64,000 nucleotides of DNA from the NCBI GenBank assembly GCA_938015445.1, contig CALLPE010000026.1:1-64000 (forward strand), in the 5' to 3' direction. A program made the translations under genes and the position numbers. This document shows positions 33,160 through 42,600 of this stretch, piece by piece. Under the pieces are notes generated by a model, which was given only the letters and a program-made list of their open reading frames with translations, ran no database searches and was not told the origin of the DNA. The first letter of the stretch is position 1, and each line of letters starts with the position of its first letter. This DNA is from an uncultured Pirellulales bacterium (GTDB lineage: Bacteria > Planctomycetota > Planctomycetia > Pirellulales > Thermoguttaceae).

Positions 33160-34527
33160 ATGAGCAGTCACAGCCGGCGACAGTTTATCGAGGCAACGCT
33201 TGGGGCAGCGGCAGTTATGAGCGCCGCAGGCATGGCGCCCGCCGTATCGGCACAAGAGAAGTCGGCACAAGAGAAGACCGCATCGGCCAACGAGAAATTG
33301 GTCGTAGGCGTGATGGGCATCGGCGGGCGGGGAACCGCGCTGGCCACGATGTTCGCCTCGCGACCGGATGTTCACGTGGCCTACCTGTGCGATCCCGATT
33401 CCCGCCGTGCCGCTTACGCCAGCAAGATGGTTCAGCAAGCCCAAGGGCGCGCGGCCCAGTTCCACCAGGATTTCCGCCGGATGCTCGACGACCGCTCGGT
33501 AGACGCGATTGTCAATGCCACGCCCGATCACTGGCACGCGCTGGGCACCATCCTGGCCTGCCAGGCCGGCAAACACGTGTTCGTGGAAAAGCCGATGGCC
33601 CATAGCATCTGGGAAGGCCGAAAGATGATCGAGGCCGCGCGCAAGTACCGCCGCGTGGTCACCGTGGGCATGCAAAGCCGCAGCGCCCCGTATGCCGCCG
33701 CTGCGCGCGACCTGGTGCGCTCCGGCAAATTGGGCGAAATCCGACTGGTGCGAGTGTACAACCTGATGCAACACTCGAAACAGAAACTGGGCAGCCCACA
33801 ACCGCCGCCCGATGGATTCGACTACGACCTGTGGTGTGGTCCGGCGCAAAAACTTCCCTATATCCCCGGTCGCTCCTGGCTCAATACAGCCGAGTTCAGT
33901 TGCGGGCCGATCCCCGGCGATGCGGTGCACCAGCTCGATTTGGCCAGATTCGTGTTGGGCGACCCGCCCGCGCCGAAAACCGTAACTCACACCGGCGGAA
34001 TATACGTCTTGCAGGACGGCCGCGACACACCCGACACTCAATACGCCACCTACGAGTACGACAATTTCACCCTGTTGTTCCAGGGGGCATTGTGGATGCC
34101 CTACATGAAGAAAATCGCCCAGAAAATCCGTCAGGAAGATCTGTTCCCCGATTGGCAATTTTGTGCCACGAAGATCGAACTGCTGGGCACCGAAGGCTTC
34201 ATGTACCTGGGGCGGCACGGCGGCGGTTGGCAGGTGTTCGATGCCGACAACAAGCTAATCGAGCAATGCTACGGCCGTCCCGGCGACAGCCCGCACATCG
34301 AAAACTTCATCCACTGCATTCGCTCCGGAGGACTGCCCAATGCAGACGTAGAGCAGGGACACCAGTCGGTACTTCTATGTCATCTGGCGAACATCGCGTG
34401 GCGGGTGGGGAACACAAAGCTGCGGTTCGACCCGGCAAGCGAGACGTTTCCCGAATCGTCTGAAGCCAATCGGTTGCTCAAACGCCCGCAGTATCGCGCG
34501 CCATGGGTTGTACCTGACAGCGTGTGA
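33160..34527 (+). CDS. Tat-exported Gfo/Idh/MocA oxidoreductase
   Basis: The 455-residue product opens with a twin-arginine signal (SRRQFIEATLGAAAVMSAAG), so it is exported folded with its cofactor. The Rossmann domain follows with VVGVMGIGGRGTAL, then the family motif VFVEKPMAHSIWEGRKMIEA carrying the catalytic EKP lysine, and a C-terminal alpha/beta domain. The family oxidises or reduces sugars and inositols with NAD(P). The 15-bp tandem repeat at 33247-33276 duplicates SAQEK just after the signal peptide. Its place among lyases and sulfatases suggests a role on released sugars. Confidence 0.9.
   Translation: MSSHSRRQFIEATLGAAAVMSAAGMAPAVSAQEKSAQEKTASANEKLVVGVMGIGGRGTALATMFASRPDVHVAYLCDPDSRRAAYASKMVQQAQGRAAQFHQDFRRMLDDRSVDAIVNATPDHWHALGTILACQAGKHVFVEKPMAHSIWEGRKMIEAARKYRRVVTVGMQSRSAPYAAAARDLVRSGKLGEIRLVRVYNLMQHSKQKLGSPQPPPDGFDYDLWCGPAQKLPYIPGRSWLNTAEFSCGPIPGDAVHQLDLARFVLGDPPAPKTVTHTGGIYVLQDGRDTPDTQYATYEYDNFTLLFQGALWMPYMKKIAQKIRQEDLFPDWQFCATKIELLGTEGFMYLGRHGGGWQVFDADNKLIEQCYGRPGDSPHIENFIHCIRSGGLPNADVEQGHQSVLLCHLANIAWRVGNTKLRFDPASETFPESSEANRLLKRPQYRAPWVVPDSV
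33247..33276 (+). repeat. Perfect 15-bp in-frame duplication
   Basis: TCGGCACAAGAGAAG occurs at 33247-33261 and again at 33262-33276, duplicating SAQEK in the linker after the Tat signal. Confidence 0.95.
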
Positions 34528-34610
34528 GCGGTCTGCACGGCTGCTGCGCACCATCGGCGATTGTTCCGTGGTAGCTGAAACCCCCACCCTGCCACGTGAA
34601 GAGGTGACCA

Positions 34611-36158
34611 ATGCGACAATTTCTGCAATGTCTTGCATTGTCGGGAGCATTGTTGGGTAGTGCGATTTTTGCGGCCTGTGCTGCCCAGCAAGGCGAAGAC
34701 CGGCAAGAGTATCGGCGATTTACCGACAACCAAGGGCGGACCATCGAAGCCCGGGTGTTGGATGTCCAGGGCCAGCGGGTGAGGATCGAGCGTGCCGACG
34801 GCAAACAATTTACTGTCCAGATAAGCATCTTCTCCGAGGCAGATCAGCAGTACATCCGCAATTTGGCGGCGGGCAAGCTTCCAGGCGCAGGCAAATCCGC
34901 CGCCAGCGCGAAACCCTCTACAGGCCCTAAAACGGCTAAGCAAACAGCTTCATCGGGCGGCGAAGCCCATTGGCCGCGCTTTCGCGGTCCGACTGGCATG
35001 GGAGTCTGCGATGCAACGGGGCTGCCGCTGGAATGGAGCCAAACGAAAAACGTCGTGTGGCGCATCGAGCTTCCCGGTCCAGGGGCCTCCAGCCCGATCG
35101 TTTTTGGCGATCGAGTGTACGTTACCTGTTACAGCGGCTACTTTGTTCCCGGCCAGCCCGGCGGCAGCCTGGAACAGCTCCGGCGGCACTTGCTCGCCGT
35201 GCGGCTGAGCGACGGGCAGATACTCTGGCAGCGAGAGAAACCAGCCAAATTGCCGGAAGAAAGTCACATCCGCGAACACGGCTACGCCGCCAGCACGCCC
35301 ACCGCCGATGCCCAGCGCGTGTACGTCTTCTTCGGCAAGTCGGGCGTGTTCGCCTTCGACCACCAAGGCCAACAACTTTGGCAGGCCGACGTTGGCTCCG
35401 GCACCCATGGCTGGGGTAGCGCCGCCTCGCCCGTGTTATACAAAGACCTGCTGTTGGTCAACGCCAGCGTGGAAAGCCAGTCGCTCTTAGCGCTGGACCG
35501 GCGCACCGGCAAACAGGTGTGGAAGGCCGAGGGCATCAAAGAATCGTGGAATACGCCGCTGGTGGTAACTACCCCTTCCGGCCGACAGGAGTTGATCGTC
35601 GCCATCATCGGCAAGGTGTTGGCCTTCAATCCCGACTCGGGCGCTCCGCTGTGGTCCTGCCAGACGGACATCACCTGGTATATGGTTCCTAGCGTGGTGG
35701 CCGCCGATGGTGTGGTGTACTGTTTCGGCGGGCGCAGCGGTACGGCATCGCTGGCGGTTCGCACCGGCGGCAGCGGCGACGTGACCGCCACCCACCGGCT
35801 GTGGACCAGCGTCAAAGGCACAAATGTTCCGTCGCCCATATATCTGGACGGACATCTGTATTGGGCCAACTACAACGTGGGCATCGTTTACTGTGCCGAG
35901 GCCGCTACCGGACGGCTGGTTTACGAACAACGGCTGGAGCGGGCCGGCCAGATATTTGCTTCGCCGTTGCTTGCCCAGGGGCGCCTGTACTACCTGACCC
36001 GCGATGGCAAAACCTTCGTCGTAGCTGCCAAACCTCAATTCGAGCTTCTGGCCATCAACGACCTGGGAGACCGCAGCACCTTCAACGCCAGCCCGGCCGC
36101 GGCAGGTAACCGCTTGCTACTGCGCTCGGACAAGTATTTGTATTGTTTGGGGAATTGA
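34611..36158 (+). CDS. Exported SHD1-PQQ beta-propeller protein
   Basis: The 515-residue product has a signal peptide (FLQCLALSGALLGSAIFAAC). An SHD1-type domain follows at about 22-85 (YRRFTDNQGRTIEARVLDV, GKQFTVQISIFSEADQQYI). After a Ser/Lys linker comes a PQQ-like propeller (WPRFRGPTGMG, LLAVRLSDGQILWQREK, VYVFFGKSGVFAFDHQGQQL, LLALDRRTGKQVWKAEGIK). PQQ-like propellers need not bind quinone; many are scaffolds. The SHD1 fold is common in planctomycete exported proteins. ATG 34611 has GAGGTG upstream. It sits in the same run as the oxidoreductase and nitrilase genes. Confidence 0.88.
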   Translation: MRQFLQCLALSGALLGSAIFAACAAQQGEDRQEYRRFTDNQGRTIEARVLDVQGQRVRIERADGKQFTVQISIFSEADQQYIRNLAAGKLPGAGKSAASAKPSTGPKTAKQTASSGGEAHWPRFRGPTGMGVCDATGLPLEWSQTKNVVWRIELPGPGASSPIVFGDRVYVTCYSGYFVPGQPGGSLEQLRRHLLAVRLSDGQILWQREKPAKLPEESHIREHGYAASTPTADAQRVYVFFGKSGVFAFDHQGQQLWQADVGSGTHGWGSAASPVLYKDLLLVNASVESQSLLALDRRTGKQVWKAEGIKESWNTPLVVTTPSGRQELIVAIIGKVLAFNPDSGAPLWSCQTDITWYMVPSVVAADGVVYCFGGRSGTASLAVRTGGSGDVTATHRLWTSVKGTNVPSPIYLDGHLYWANYNVGIVYCAEAATGRLVYEQRLERAGQIFASPLLAQGRLYYLTRDGKTFVVAAKPQFELLAINDLGDRSTFNASPAAAGNRLLLRSDKYLYCLGN

Positions 36159-36337
36159 GGCCGGTAGTTGCCCCGCATGGCAAACCGAGGCGGCTAAGCC
36201 GACAGGTTATTCCTGCGGCGATATCCGCTCCGGTAGCGTTGCGGCCGACATGATCACCTGCGGGTCGCTATGGGTGGGTTATTCCAGTGTTTGCCCTTGT
36301 ACCTTGCGAAAGACTGTCCGACGTTAGAGGTGAAGCG

Positions 36338-37525
36338 ATGAGGAAAATGACCTTTTTGGGCGGTTGGTTGGTGTGGCACTTTTTGTTTGTCTGGGGTGTG
36401 GGGGCGGAGTCGGCGGACGCGCCGGGGCAGACGACTGCCGGCCGGCAGGTCCGCGTGGCAGCCGTTCAACCGCGGTGGCAGGTGATCGACTGGCGGCTGC
36501 GAGAGCCGCAAGCCGTGCTGGCCAAGGTCGATCAGCTTCTTGCAGAGCTGGAAGGGCTGATAGACCGGGCCGCCGCACAGCGCTGCGACGTGGCGGCCCT
36601 GCCGGAGGATACTCTCGAGCTGGGCACTTGGCTGGCGGCCAACGAGTCGTTGGCACAGCAGGTGTTGCCAAGGGCGGTGGAGCGGATGCTCAGCCGCTTC
36701 GGGGCTGCGGCGGCGAAGCACCGGATGTACATCCTGTGCTCGAACGACGTGGTGGAACCCGACGGCACGATGTACAACACTGCCTTCCTGCTGGGACGCG
36801 ACGGAAAACTGCTGGGCCGCTACCGCAAGGTGAACATGCCTATCCAGGAGATGAACAAGCGGCGGGGCGATAGTTTTCCCGTCTTCAACACCCCGGACCT
36901 GGGCACCGTGGGAATGCTGATCTGCTACGACATGGTGTTTCCCGAGGCGGCGCGTTGCCTGGCGCTGGCCGGGGCGGATGTGATCTTCCACCTGACGCTA
37001 GGCGGGGCGGCGATCGGAGATCAGGAGATCAGCCGGGCGGCATTCCGCACCCGCGCGGTGGAGAACTTCGTGTACATCGTGGTGTCGCAGCGGGGCCGAG
37101 GCAGCATGATCATCTCGCCGCAAGGCAAGATCATCGCCGAAGCGCAACACGCCGACGATCTTGCTATCGCCGACATCGATCCACTAGGCGGCCGCGAAGG
37201 CGGCGATGCGATGAATTACCAGCGCGACATGCGGGCCAGACTGTTCCGCGAACGCAATGCAGCAGCTTTTGGATTGCTGACCGACCCGAATCCGCCGGTG
37301 CTGACCAAAGTGCCCGCCGCCATGACCGAGCAACAGGCCGTGCGCATGGCGCACAAGGTGCTTACGGTCGGCGCCGAGGAGTTCCAGGCCGCCGATGCGC
37401 TTGCTCGGTCGGGCAAGATCGGCGAGGCCATAGCGGCCTTCGAGCGACTGCGGAATGAATATCCCGGTTCGTGGATCGACCGCCGCGCGGCCGAACGCCT
37501 AGCGCAGCTCAAGCGACAGCAATAG
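36338..37525 (+). CDS. Exported carbon-nitrogen hydrolase (nitrilase superfamily)
   Basis: The 395-residue product has a signal peptide (FLGGWLVWHFLFVWGVGAE) and a nitrilase-superfamily core with the catalytic triad: Glu in CDVAALPEDTLE, Lys in LGRYRKVNMPIQEM, Cys in VGMLICYDMVFPEAAR. VIFHLTLGGAAIGDQEI and GSMIISPQGKII follow. The last 60 residues are TPR-like (EEFQAADALARSGKIGEAIA). The family hydrolyses amides, ureas or nitriles. A periplasmic location for a cytosolic-type enzyme is unusual. ATG 36338 follows AGAGGTGA; the frame is open to 36287. It is convergent with a sulfatase gene 56 bp away. Confidence 0.85.
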   Translation: MRKMTFLGGWLVWHFLFVWGVGAESADAPGQTTAGRQVRVAAVQPRWQVIDWRLREPQAVLAKVDQLLAELEGLIDRAAAQRCDVAALPEDTLELGTWLAANESLAQQVLPRAVERMLSRFGAAAAKHRMYILCSNDVVEPDGTMYNTAFLLGRDGKLLGRYRKVNMPIQEMNKRRGDSFPVFNTPDLGTVGMLICYDMVFPEAARCLALAGADVIFHLTLGGAAIGDQEISRAAFRTRAVENFVYIVVSQRGRGSMIISPQGKIIAEAQHADDLAIADIDPLGGREGGDAMNYQRDMRARLFRERNAAAFGLLTDPNPPVLTKVPAAMTEQQAVRMAHKVLTVGAEEFQAADALARSGKIGEAIAAFERLRNEYPGSWIDRRAAERLAQLKRQQ

Positions 37526-37581
37526 CTCACTCCGGTAGCCTTCGGCCCTTCGCCCTTCTACGCACTGGCGATTACAGGTGC

Positions 37582-39189
37582 TCAGCCTCCAATGACACTG
37601 CTGGCACGTGGCAGCTTGTCCAGCGGTGCCACCTTTCTACTGTTAACTTTTGTGCAGCTCTGAGCGCTCGGCTTGGCCGGTGCAGGCTTTGGTTTGGCCG
37701 CCGGCTTGCCCTTGCCGTCGCGCGAAGGGTCGTAGTCGGGGTTTGGCCGCGGCATCTGCGCGCCTACGGCAGCTCGCCACTGGGCCAGCAGGCGTTTGAG
37801 CGCTTCGGCCTTATCGGGCATCGCGGCGGCCAGGTTGTTTCGCTCGCCGATGTCCTCGCGCAGATTGTACAACTCCAGCCGGCCGTCCTCGTAAAACTCG
37901 ATGAGCTTGTAATCTCCCTTGCGGACTGCCCCGTAGGGCGTTGCGCCGCCGGGGTGGTAGTGCGGATAGTGCCAGAAGATGGCCTCGCGTTTCAACTGCC
38001 CGCTCTGCCGCAACAGCGGTACCAGCGACTCGCCGTCGATCGTAGGCGGCTGGGCGCGTTGGGACGTGGCTGGCACTGCCGGGTTCGAGTGGGTAGACGC
38101 TGACTGCCCCTCGACGACCGGCCATTGCGCTGCGGCGATTTCCATGATGGTGGGAAAGAAATCGACGCTCGTGACCGGCTCGGCGCAGGTGCTTCCTGGC
38201 CGTGTCACTCCCGGCCAGAGCACAATCAGCGGCACGCGGACGCCACCTTCCCACGGGCTGCCCTTGCCTGCCCGCAACGGAGCGTTGCTGGTAACTCCGG
38301 CCAGCCCGCCGTTGTCGGAAGTGTAAAAAATCACTGTGCGCCGCTCGATTCCCAGTTCCCGCAACTTGCCCACAATTCGCCCCACCGATTGATCCACGCT
38401 TTCGAGCATCGCAGCATACACGGCATTGCGATGCGGTGCGTCTGGCTGTGCCTTGACCTGGTACTTTTCGATCAAGTCTTTTTTGGCCTGTATTGGGGTA
38501 TGGACTGCATAGTGGGCCAGATAGAGGAAGAAAGGACGCTGGCGGTTGCGCTCGATGAAGCGCTCCGCCTCGTCGGTAAGCCGATCGGTCAGATACTCGC
38601 CCGGCGGGCCTTCGGCGATGCTGGGAATCCGGTAAGGGGCGAAGTAGCTGGGCGGTTGCCCGCGATGGTCCCCACCGATGTTCACGTCGAAACCTTGCGT
38701 TTCCGGGCGATATTCGTCGCCGCCCAAGTGCCACTTGCCGATGTGCGCCGTGGCATAGCCGTTGGCTTTGAGCACCTCGGCGATGGTGATTTCTTCGTGG
38801 TCCAAGTGCATTTTCCAGTCGGGAATCGCCAGTTTGGCAAACGGTCGTTTGTGGCCGGCGATCCAATCGGTCAGGTGCAGCCGGGCTGGGTAGCGGCCGG
38901 TCATCACTGCGGCGCGGGTAGGGGAGCAGACAGTGCAAGCCGCGTAGGCGTCGCTGAAGGTCATGCCTTGCTGGGCCAGACGGTCGATGTGCGGCGTTTG
39001 ATAAAATTTGCTTCCCAGGCCGCTCCCGTCGGTCCAACCCAGGTCGTCGATCAGTATGAATACGAAGTTGGGTTTTTCGCCTGTCTGGCTGTTTGCGGCC
39101 CACAGCGCTTCGTCCGACTGCACTGCGACCAGCACCGCCAACGCCCCCATCAGCGCCTGTGCCACCACTTCGCCCGCTATGCGGTTCAT
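37582..39189 (-). CDS. Exported sulfatase (arylsulfatase type)
   Basis: The 535-residue product has an N-terminal signal-like segment (VVAQALMGALAVLVAVQSDE) and the sulfatase core: PNFVFILIDDLGWTD (metal-binding Asp pair), CSPTRAAVMTGRYPAR (the Cys that becomes formylglycine), HIGKWHLG, FFLYLAHYAVHTP, and YTSDNGG. It hydrolyses sulfate esters, probably on glycans. The C-terminal 60 residues are a Lys/Pro-rich tail. ATG 39189 has GGAGG 8 bp upstream and gives the signal; the frame is open to 39402. No formylglycine-generating enzyme is in this window. The gene is convergent with the exported nitrilase. Confidence 0.93.
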   Translation of the reverse strand: MNRIAGEVVAQALMGALAVLVAVQSDEALWAANSQTGEKPNFVFILIDDLGWTDGSGLGSKFYQTPHIDRLAQQGMTFSDAYAACTVCSPTRAAVMTGRYPARLHLTDWIAGHKRPFAKLAIPDWKMHLDHEEITIAEVLKANGYATAHIGKWHLGGDEYRPETQGFDVNIGGDHRGQPPSYFAPYRIPSIAEGPPGEYLTDRLTDEAERFIERNRQRPFFLYLAHYAVHTPIQAKKDLIEKYQVKAQPDAPHRNAVYAAMLESVDQSVGRIVGKLRELGIERRTVIFYTSDNGGLAGVTSNAPLRAGKGSPWEGGVRVPLIVLWPGVTRPGSTCAEPVTSVDFFPTIMEIAAAQWPVVEGQSASTHSNPAVPATSQRAQPPTIDGESLVPLLRQSGQLKREAIFWHYPHYHPGGATPYGAVRKGDYKLIEFYEDGRLELYNLREDIGERNNLAAAMPDKAEALKRLLAQWRAAVGAQMPRPNPDYDPSRDGKGKPAAKPKPAPAKPSAQSCTKVNSRKVAPLDKLPRASSVIGG

Positions 39190-39618
39190 AAGCCGATCCT
39201 CCGGGAAGCAACAGCCGTCAATAATCGGTTTTTCCTGCGACACACAAGCACTATATGCCGTGGGGATTGCTGGTGCAATCCTTGAGACCAGGGGCCGGCG
39301 TGGTTGGGTGCTAGCCGAGTAGCAGGTCGTAATCGCCGAGCGGTGAGCGTCCCAGATGCCAATGCGCGGCGGCCGGTGGGACGTCGCTGCTTGCAGGCCC
39401 AAGAAACGACCATCGCCGGCTAGGGGGGCATAGCCGGCGACGGTCCCGGGAGGGCGTTCGCAGCAGGACTTCGAGCGACAAGTTTTTAAGGTTGATGGTC
39501 TATGGCGTGCCTGGCGATTTTTTGTCTATGGTGGCCGGGCGACCTATCTGCGGCCGGAGGGGCGGCTGCCGCTTCGACCGGCCCAGCCCTGAGGTTTGCC
39601 GGCTCGAACGAATGGCTG
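39190..39618. other. 429-bp intergenic region upstream of a sulfatase gene
   Basis: This lies between the secretin stop and the sulfatase start, both on the minus strand. It should contain the sulfatase promoter. I see nothing else of note. Confidence 0.35.
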
Positions 39619-42600
39619 TCACGGCGTGGCGATGCCCAGCTTCTCCTCCTCTTCTTCCTGGATGATGATTCGCGGCGTGACGGTCATCATCAAGCTTTGG
39701 GCTTCGCGGCCGTGACCGACATTCTTGAACAGCCGGTTCAAGTAGGGCAGCTTGTTGAGTATCGGCACGCCGAACTCGCTGCGCCCTTCGCGCAGTCGCT
39801 TGATGCCGCCCAGCAGCACCGTGCCGCCGTCGGGCACGCTGACGGTGGTGGTGACCGTCACGAACGAGAAGGTGGGCAGTTGCACGGTGGTGCCCGAACG
39901 AGTTGTCGTCGACTGATTGGTGTTGTTATTGCGCCTGGGGTTGGTCAAGTCCAGCGGATTGACCCAGCCTTCGGCGGAGGTGTCGGTAGTGGTGGTCTCT
40001 GTGCCGGTGAAGGTGAAGGTCTGCACGTCGCCAATGCGGCTGAAGAAGGGCACCAGGGTCAGTCGCACGAAGCGGCGGTCGTCGGACACTACCGCCTGCA
40101 CCGTCATAAAGGTGCCTTCGGAGAGGACCACGATCACCGGCTGTTGGGCAGCGGCGAAATCGCCCACTACCGGGATCACGCTGATCACGAACGGCGTCTG
40201 GGAGGTGTCGGACACAAACGCCTGCTGGCCGTTGAACAGCGTGACTTTAGGCGCCTGAAGCACGTTGGTGCGGCGGTCGCCTTGGGCGGCCTCGATGAAA
40301 AAGAAGGCCTCGATATCGCTGAGGATGGCGAAGCCCAGGGTGGCGCCGGCGCCGGCCTGATAGCCGCCGAACTGCGGTACGGCTAAGCCGAAGCTGTTTT
40401 GCCGGAAGGGGATGTCCAGGTCGGCCGCGAATACCGAGGGCAAATCGGGGTTCATGCCGGTGGTCAACTGCGGCGACAAGCCGACGGTCACATTCTTGCC
40501 GTGATCGACGTTTTGGAAGTCGCGTGTCGGCGGGGCACCGATGAACGGTGGTGGACCGACAATACGTCCGAAGGGTTGTCCGGGCTTACTGTCGATGTTG
40601 TCGTCCACGTTGAAGTCGAAGTCGATACCGATCCGCTCGAAGAAGTTGTCGTTGAGGGTGATGAACCGCACTTCGATGGTCACTTGCAAGTCTTGCAAGC
40701 GGCGGAGTTGCTCCAGCAAATCGACGATCTCTTCGTGGACTTCCTGAGTCTGGCTGACGACGATCGACAGGTTAGTCTCGAACGGAGCGATGGTGCCCGA
40801 CCCGCCGCCAGCGTCCCACGTGTCTGGCCTGACGGTAGTGGTAATCAGGTCGATGAGGCTGTCGAAGTCGGCTTGCGCGCCGCCGCCCAGACCGCCAGGG
40901 CCGAAACCGATCGGGCCGCTGCGCGTGGGCACGGCGCCGTTGGCCATCGAGGGCCCCCCGACTTGGGCCAGCACCGCGGGGTTGATGGCGGCGCTGCCCT
41001 TGGAACCGTCCTTGCTGGCTACCACGGCCAAAGGCATGTTGAGGGCCCCGAAACCAGCCGCCCCGCCCCCGTACCCAAAGCTACCTAGCGCGTCGTGTAC
41101 CGCGCCAGCCAGCCCCATGCGTGGACTGGGGACAAAGTGCGGAATGGGAACCACCAGATCGGCCACATTATAGGTTACGCGGTACAGGTCGCTGTCGCGC
41201 GTCTGCTCGCTGGTGATCTTCAGCACCTCGTTCTTGATGGTGTACTTCAGGTGCAGCGGCTCCAAAATCAGGTTCAGCGCGCTTTTCAGAGTGATCTCCT
41301 GCCGCAGGTCGATCGTCACCGGCGTGTCGGTGGTCACGCCCTCTTGAGCCAGACCTTGCGGGTCGAGATAGAGGTTTACGTCGGCCACCTTGGCCAGGTA
41401 ATCCAACACCCGACCCAACGAGGCATTCTGGAACTGCAACGACACCGGCGTGCGGAGCTTGCGCTCGATTTCCATTTCGCGTTCCGAGCGGGCCCGGCCA
41501 CGCTGGGTGGCGAACCGTGCCCGGCTGCGCGTCAGTTGCTCCCACTGGCGTGCATCGCCGTGCTGGTAGGGACGCATGTCGTCGAAGGCTATTGCAGCTT
41601 CTTCCACGCGGCCCAGGGCGCGGACGAACATGTCCTCTTTGGCCGCCTTGACCGCCTCGTTGTTCATGAACCGGCGGACGAACTTCGACTGCCACAGAAG
41701 CTGCTGGCTGACGGGGTTCTGCGGATCAAGCTCCGCCGCCCGCTTGGCCACTACCTCGGCTTCTTCGAATCGCTGCTCGTCCATCAGCCGGTTGAACTCG
41801 TTGACCAGCAAGGCGTACTTGGCTTCCACCTCGACTTTCAACTTCTGTTGTCGGTTGATATCGTCTAGAATCTGCCGGTTGCGTTCCTCCAGGTCGATGT
41901 GCGGCCTGTTGTGCTCGATGAACTGCTTCGTCTCGGCAATCGCCCGGTCCAAATGAGCCAACAGCCGGTTGCGCGTGGCGGAATCCAGCCCGGCGCCCTC
42001 GACCCGCGTGCGCGTTTCTTCCAACAGTTTCAGGGCACCTTTGGGGTCAGAGGCCCGGAGGGCCTTCGCTTTGCTTTCCTGCGCTAGCACATCCTGGTAA
42101 GCCTGGCGTGCCTGGGCCGACAGGGCCATGGCGGCTTCTTCGGCTGCCGGACGGCCGGGCTGCTCGCCGGGACGCGCCGCCGGCGGGGAAAGCAACGTGA
42201 GCCTTTCGCGCAAACGGTGCTGCGACTCGGGGTCCAACTCGTTCATGTAGTTGGCCGCTTGACGGAAAAACTGGTACGCCCGATCTTTGTCGTGGGCGCG
42301 CAACGCCTCCTCGCCCTGCCGCAACAGCGACATGCCGACCGTTTCACGGGGTTGTGCGGGCGGGCGCAGCTCGTTGTTACCCTCGGGGCGCGGCGGCGCA
42401 GGCGTCGGAACCTGCGCCACAGTGAAGTAGCTGTCCGGACGCACAGCGCTTTCATGCCCGGCAAGCACCGTTCGTGTGCCGTCGGCGTGAGGCTGATAGA
42501 ATGCCCGCTCGGCCGGACGGTCCGCCGGTCCGGTTCCCCCGGCATGAGTGACCGGATAAGTCGCCGAGGCCGGCAGGACTTCCGATTGCCGACTGCGCGC

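Noticed and set aside
38125..39285. Long plus-strand open frame (386 codons) opposite the first sulfatase
   Set aside because: It is antisense to a clear sulfatase with catalytic motifs; long antisense frames are expected in GC-rich DNA and its product has no recognisable pattern.
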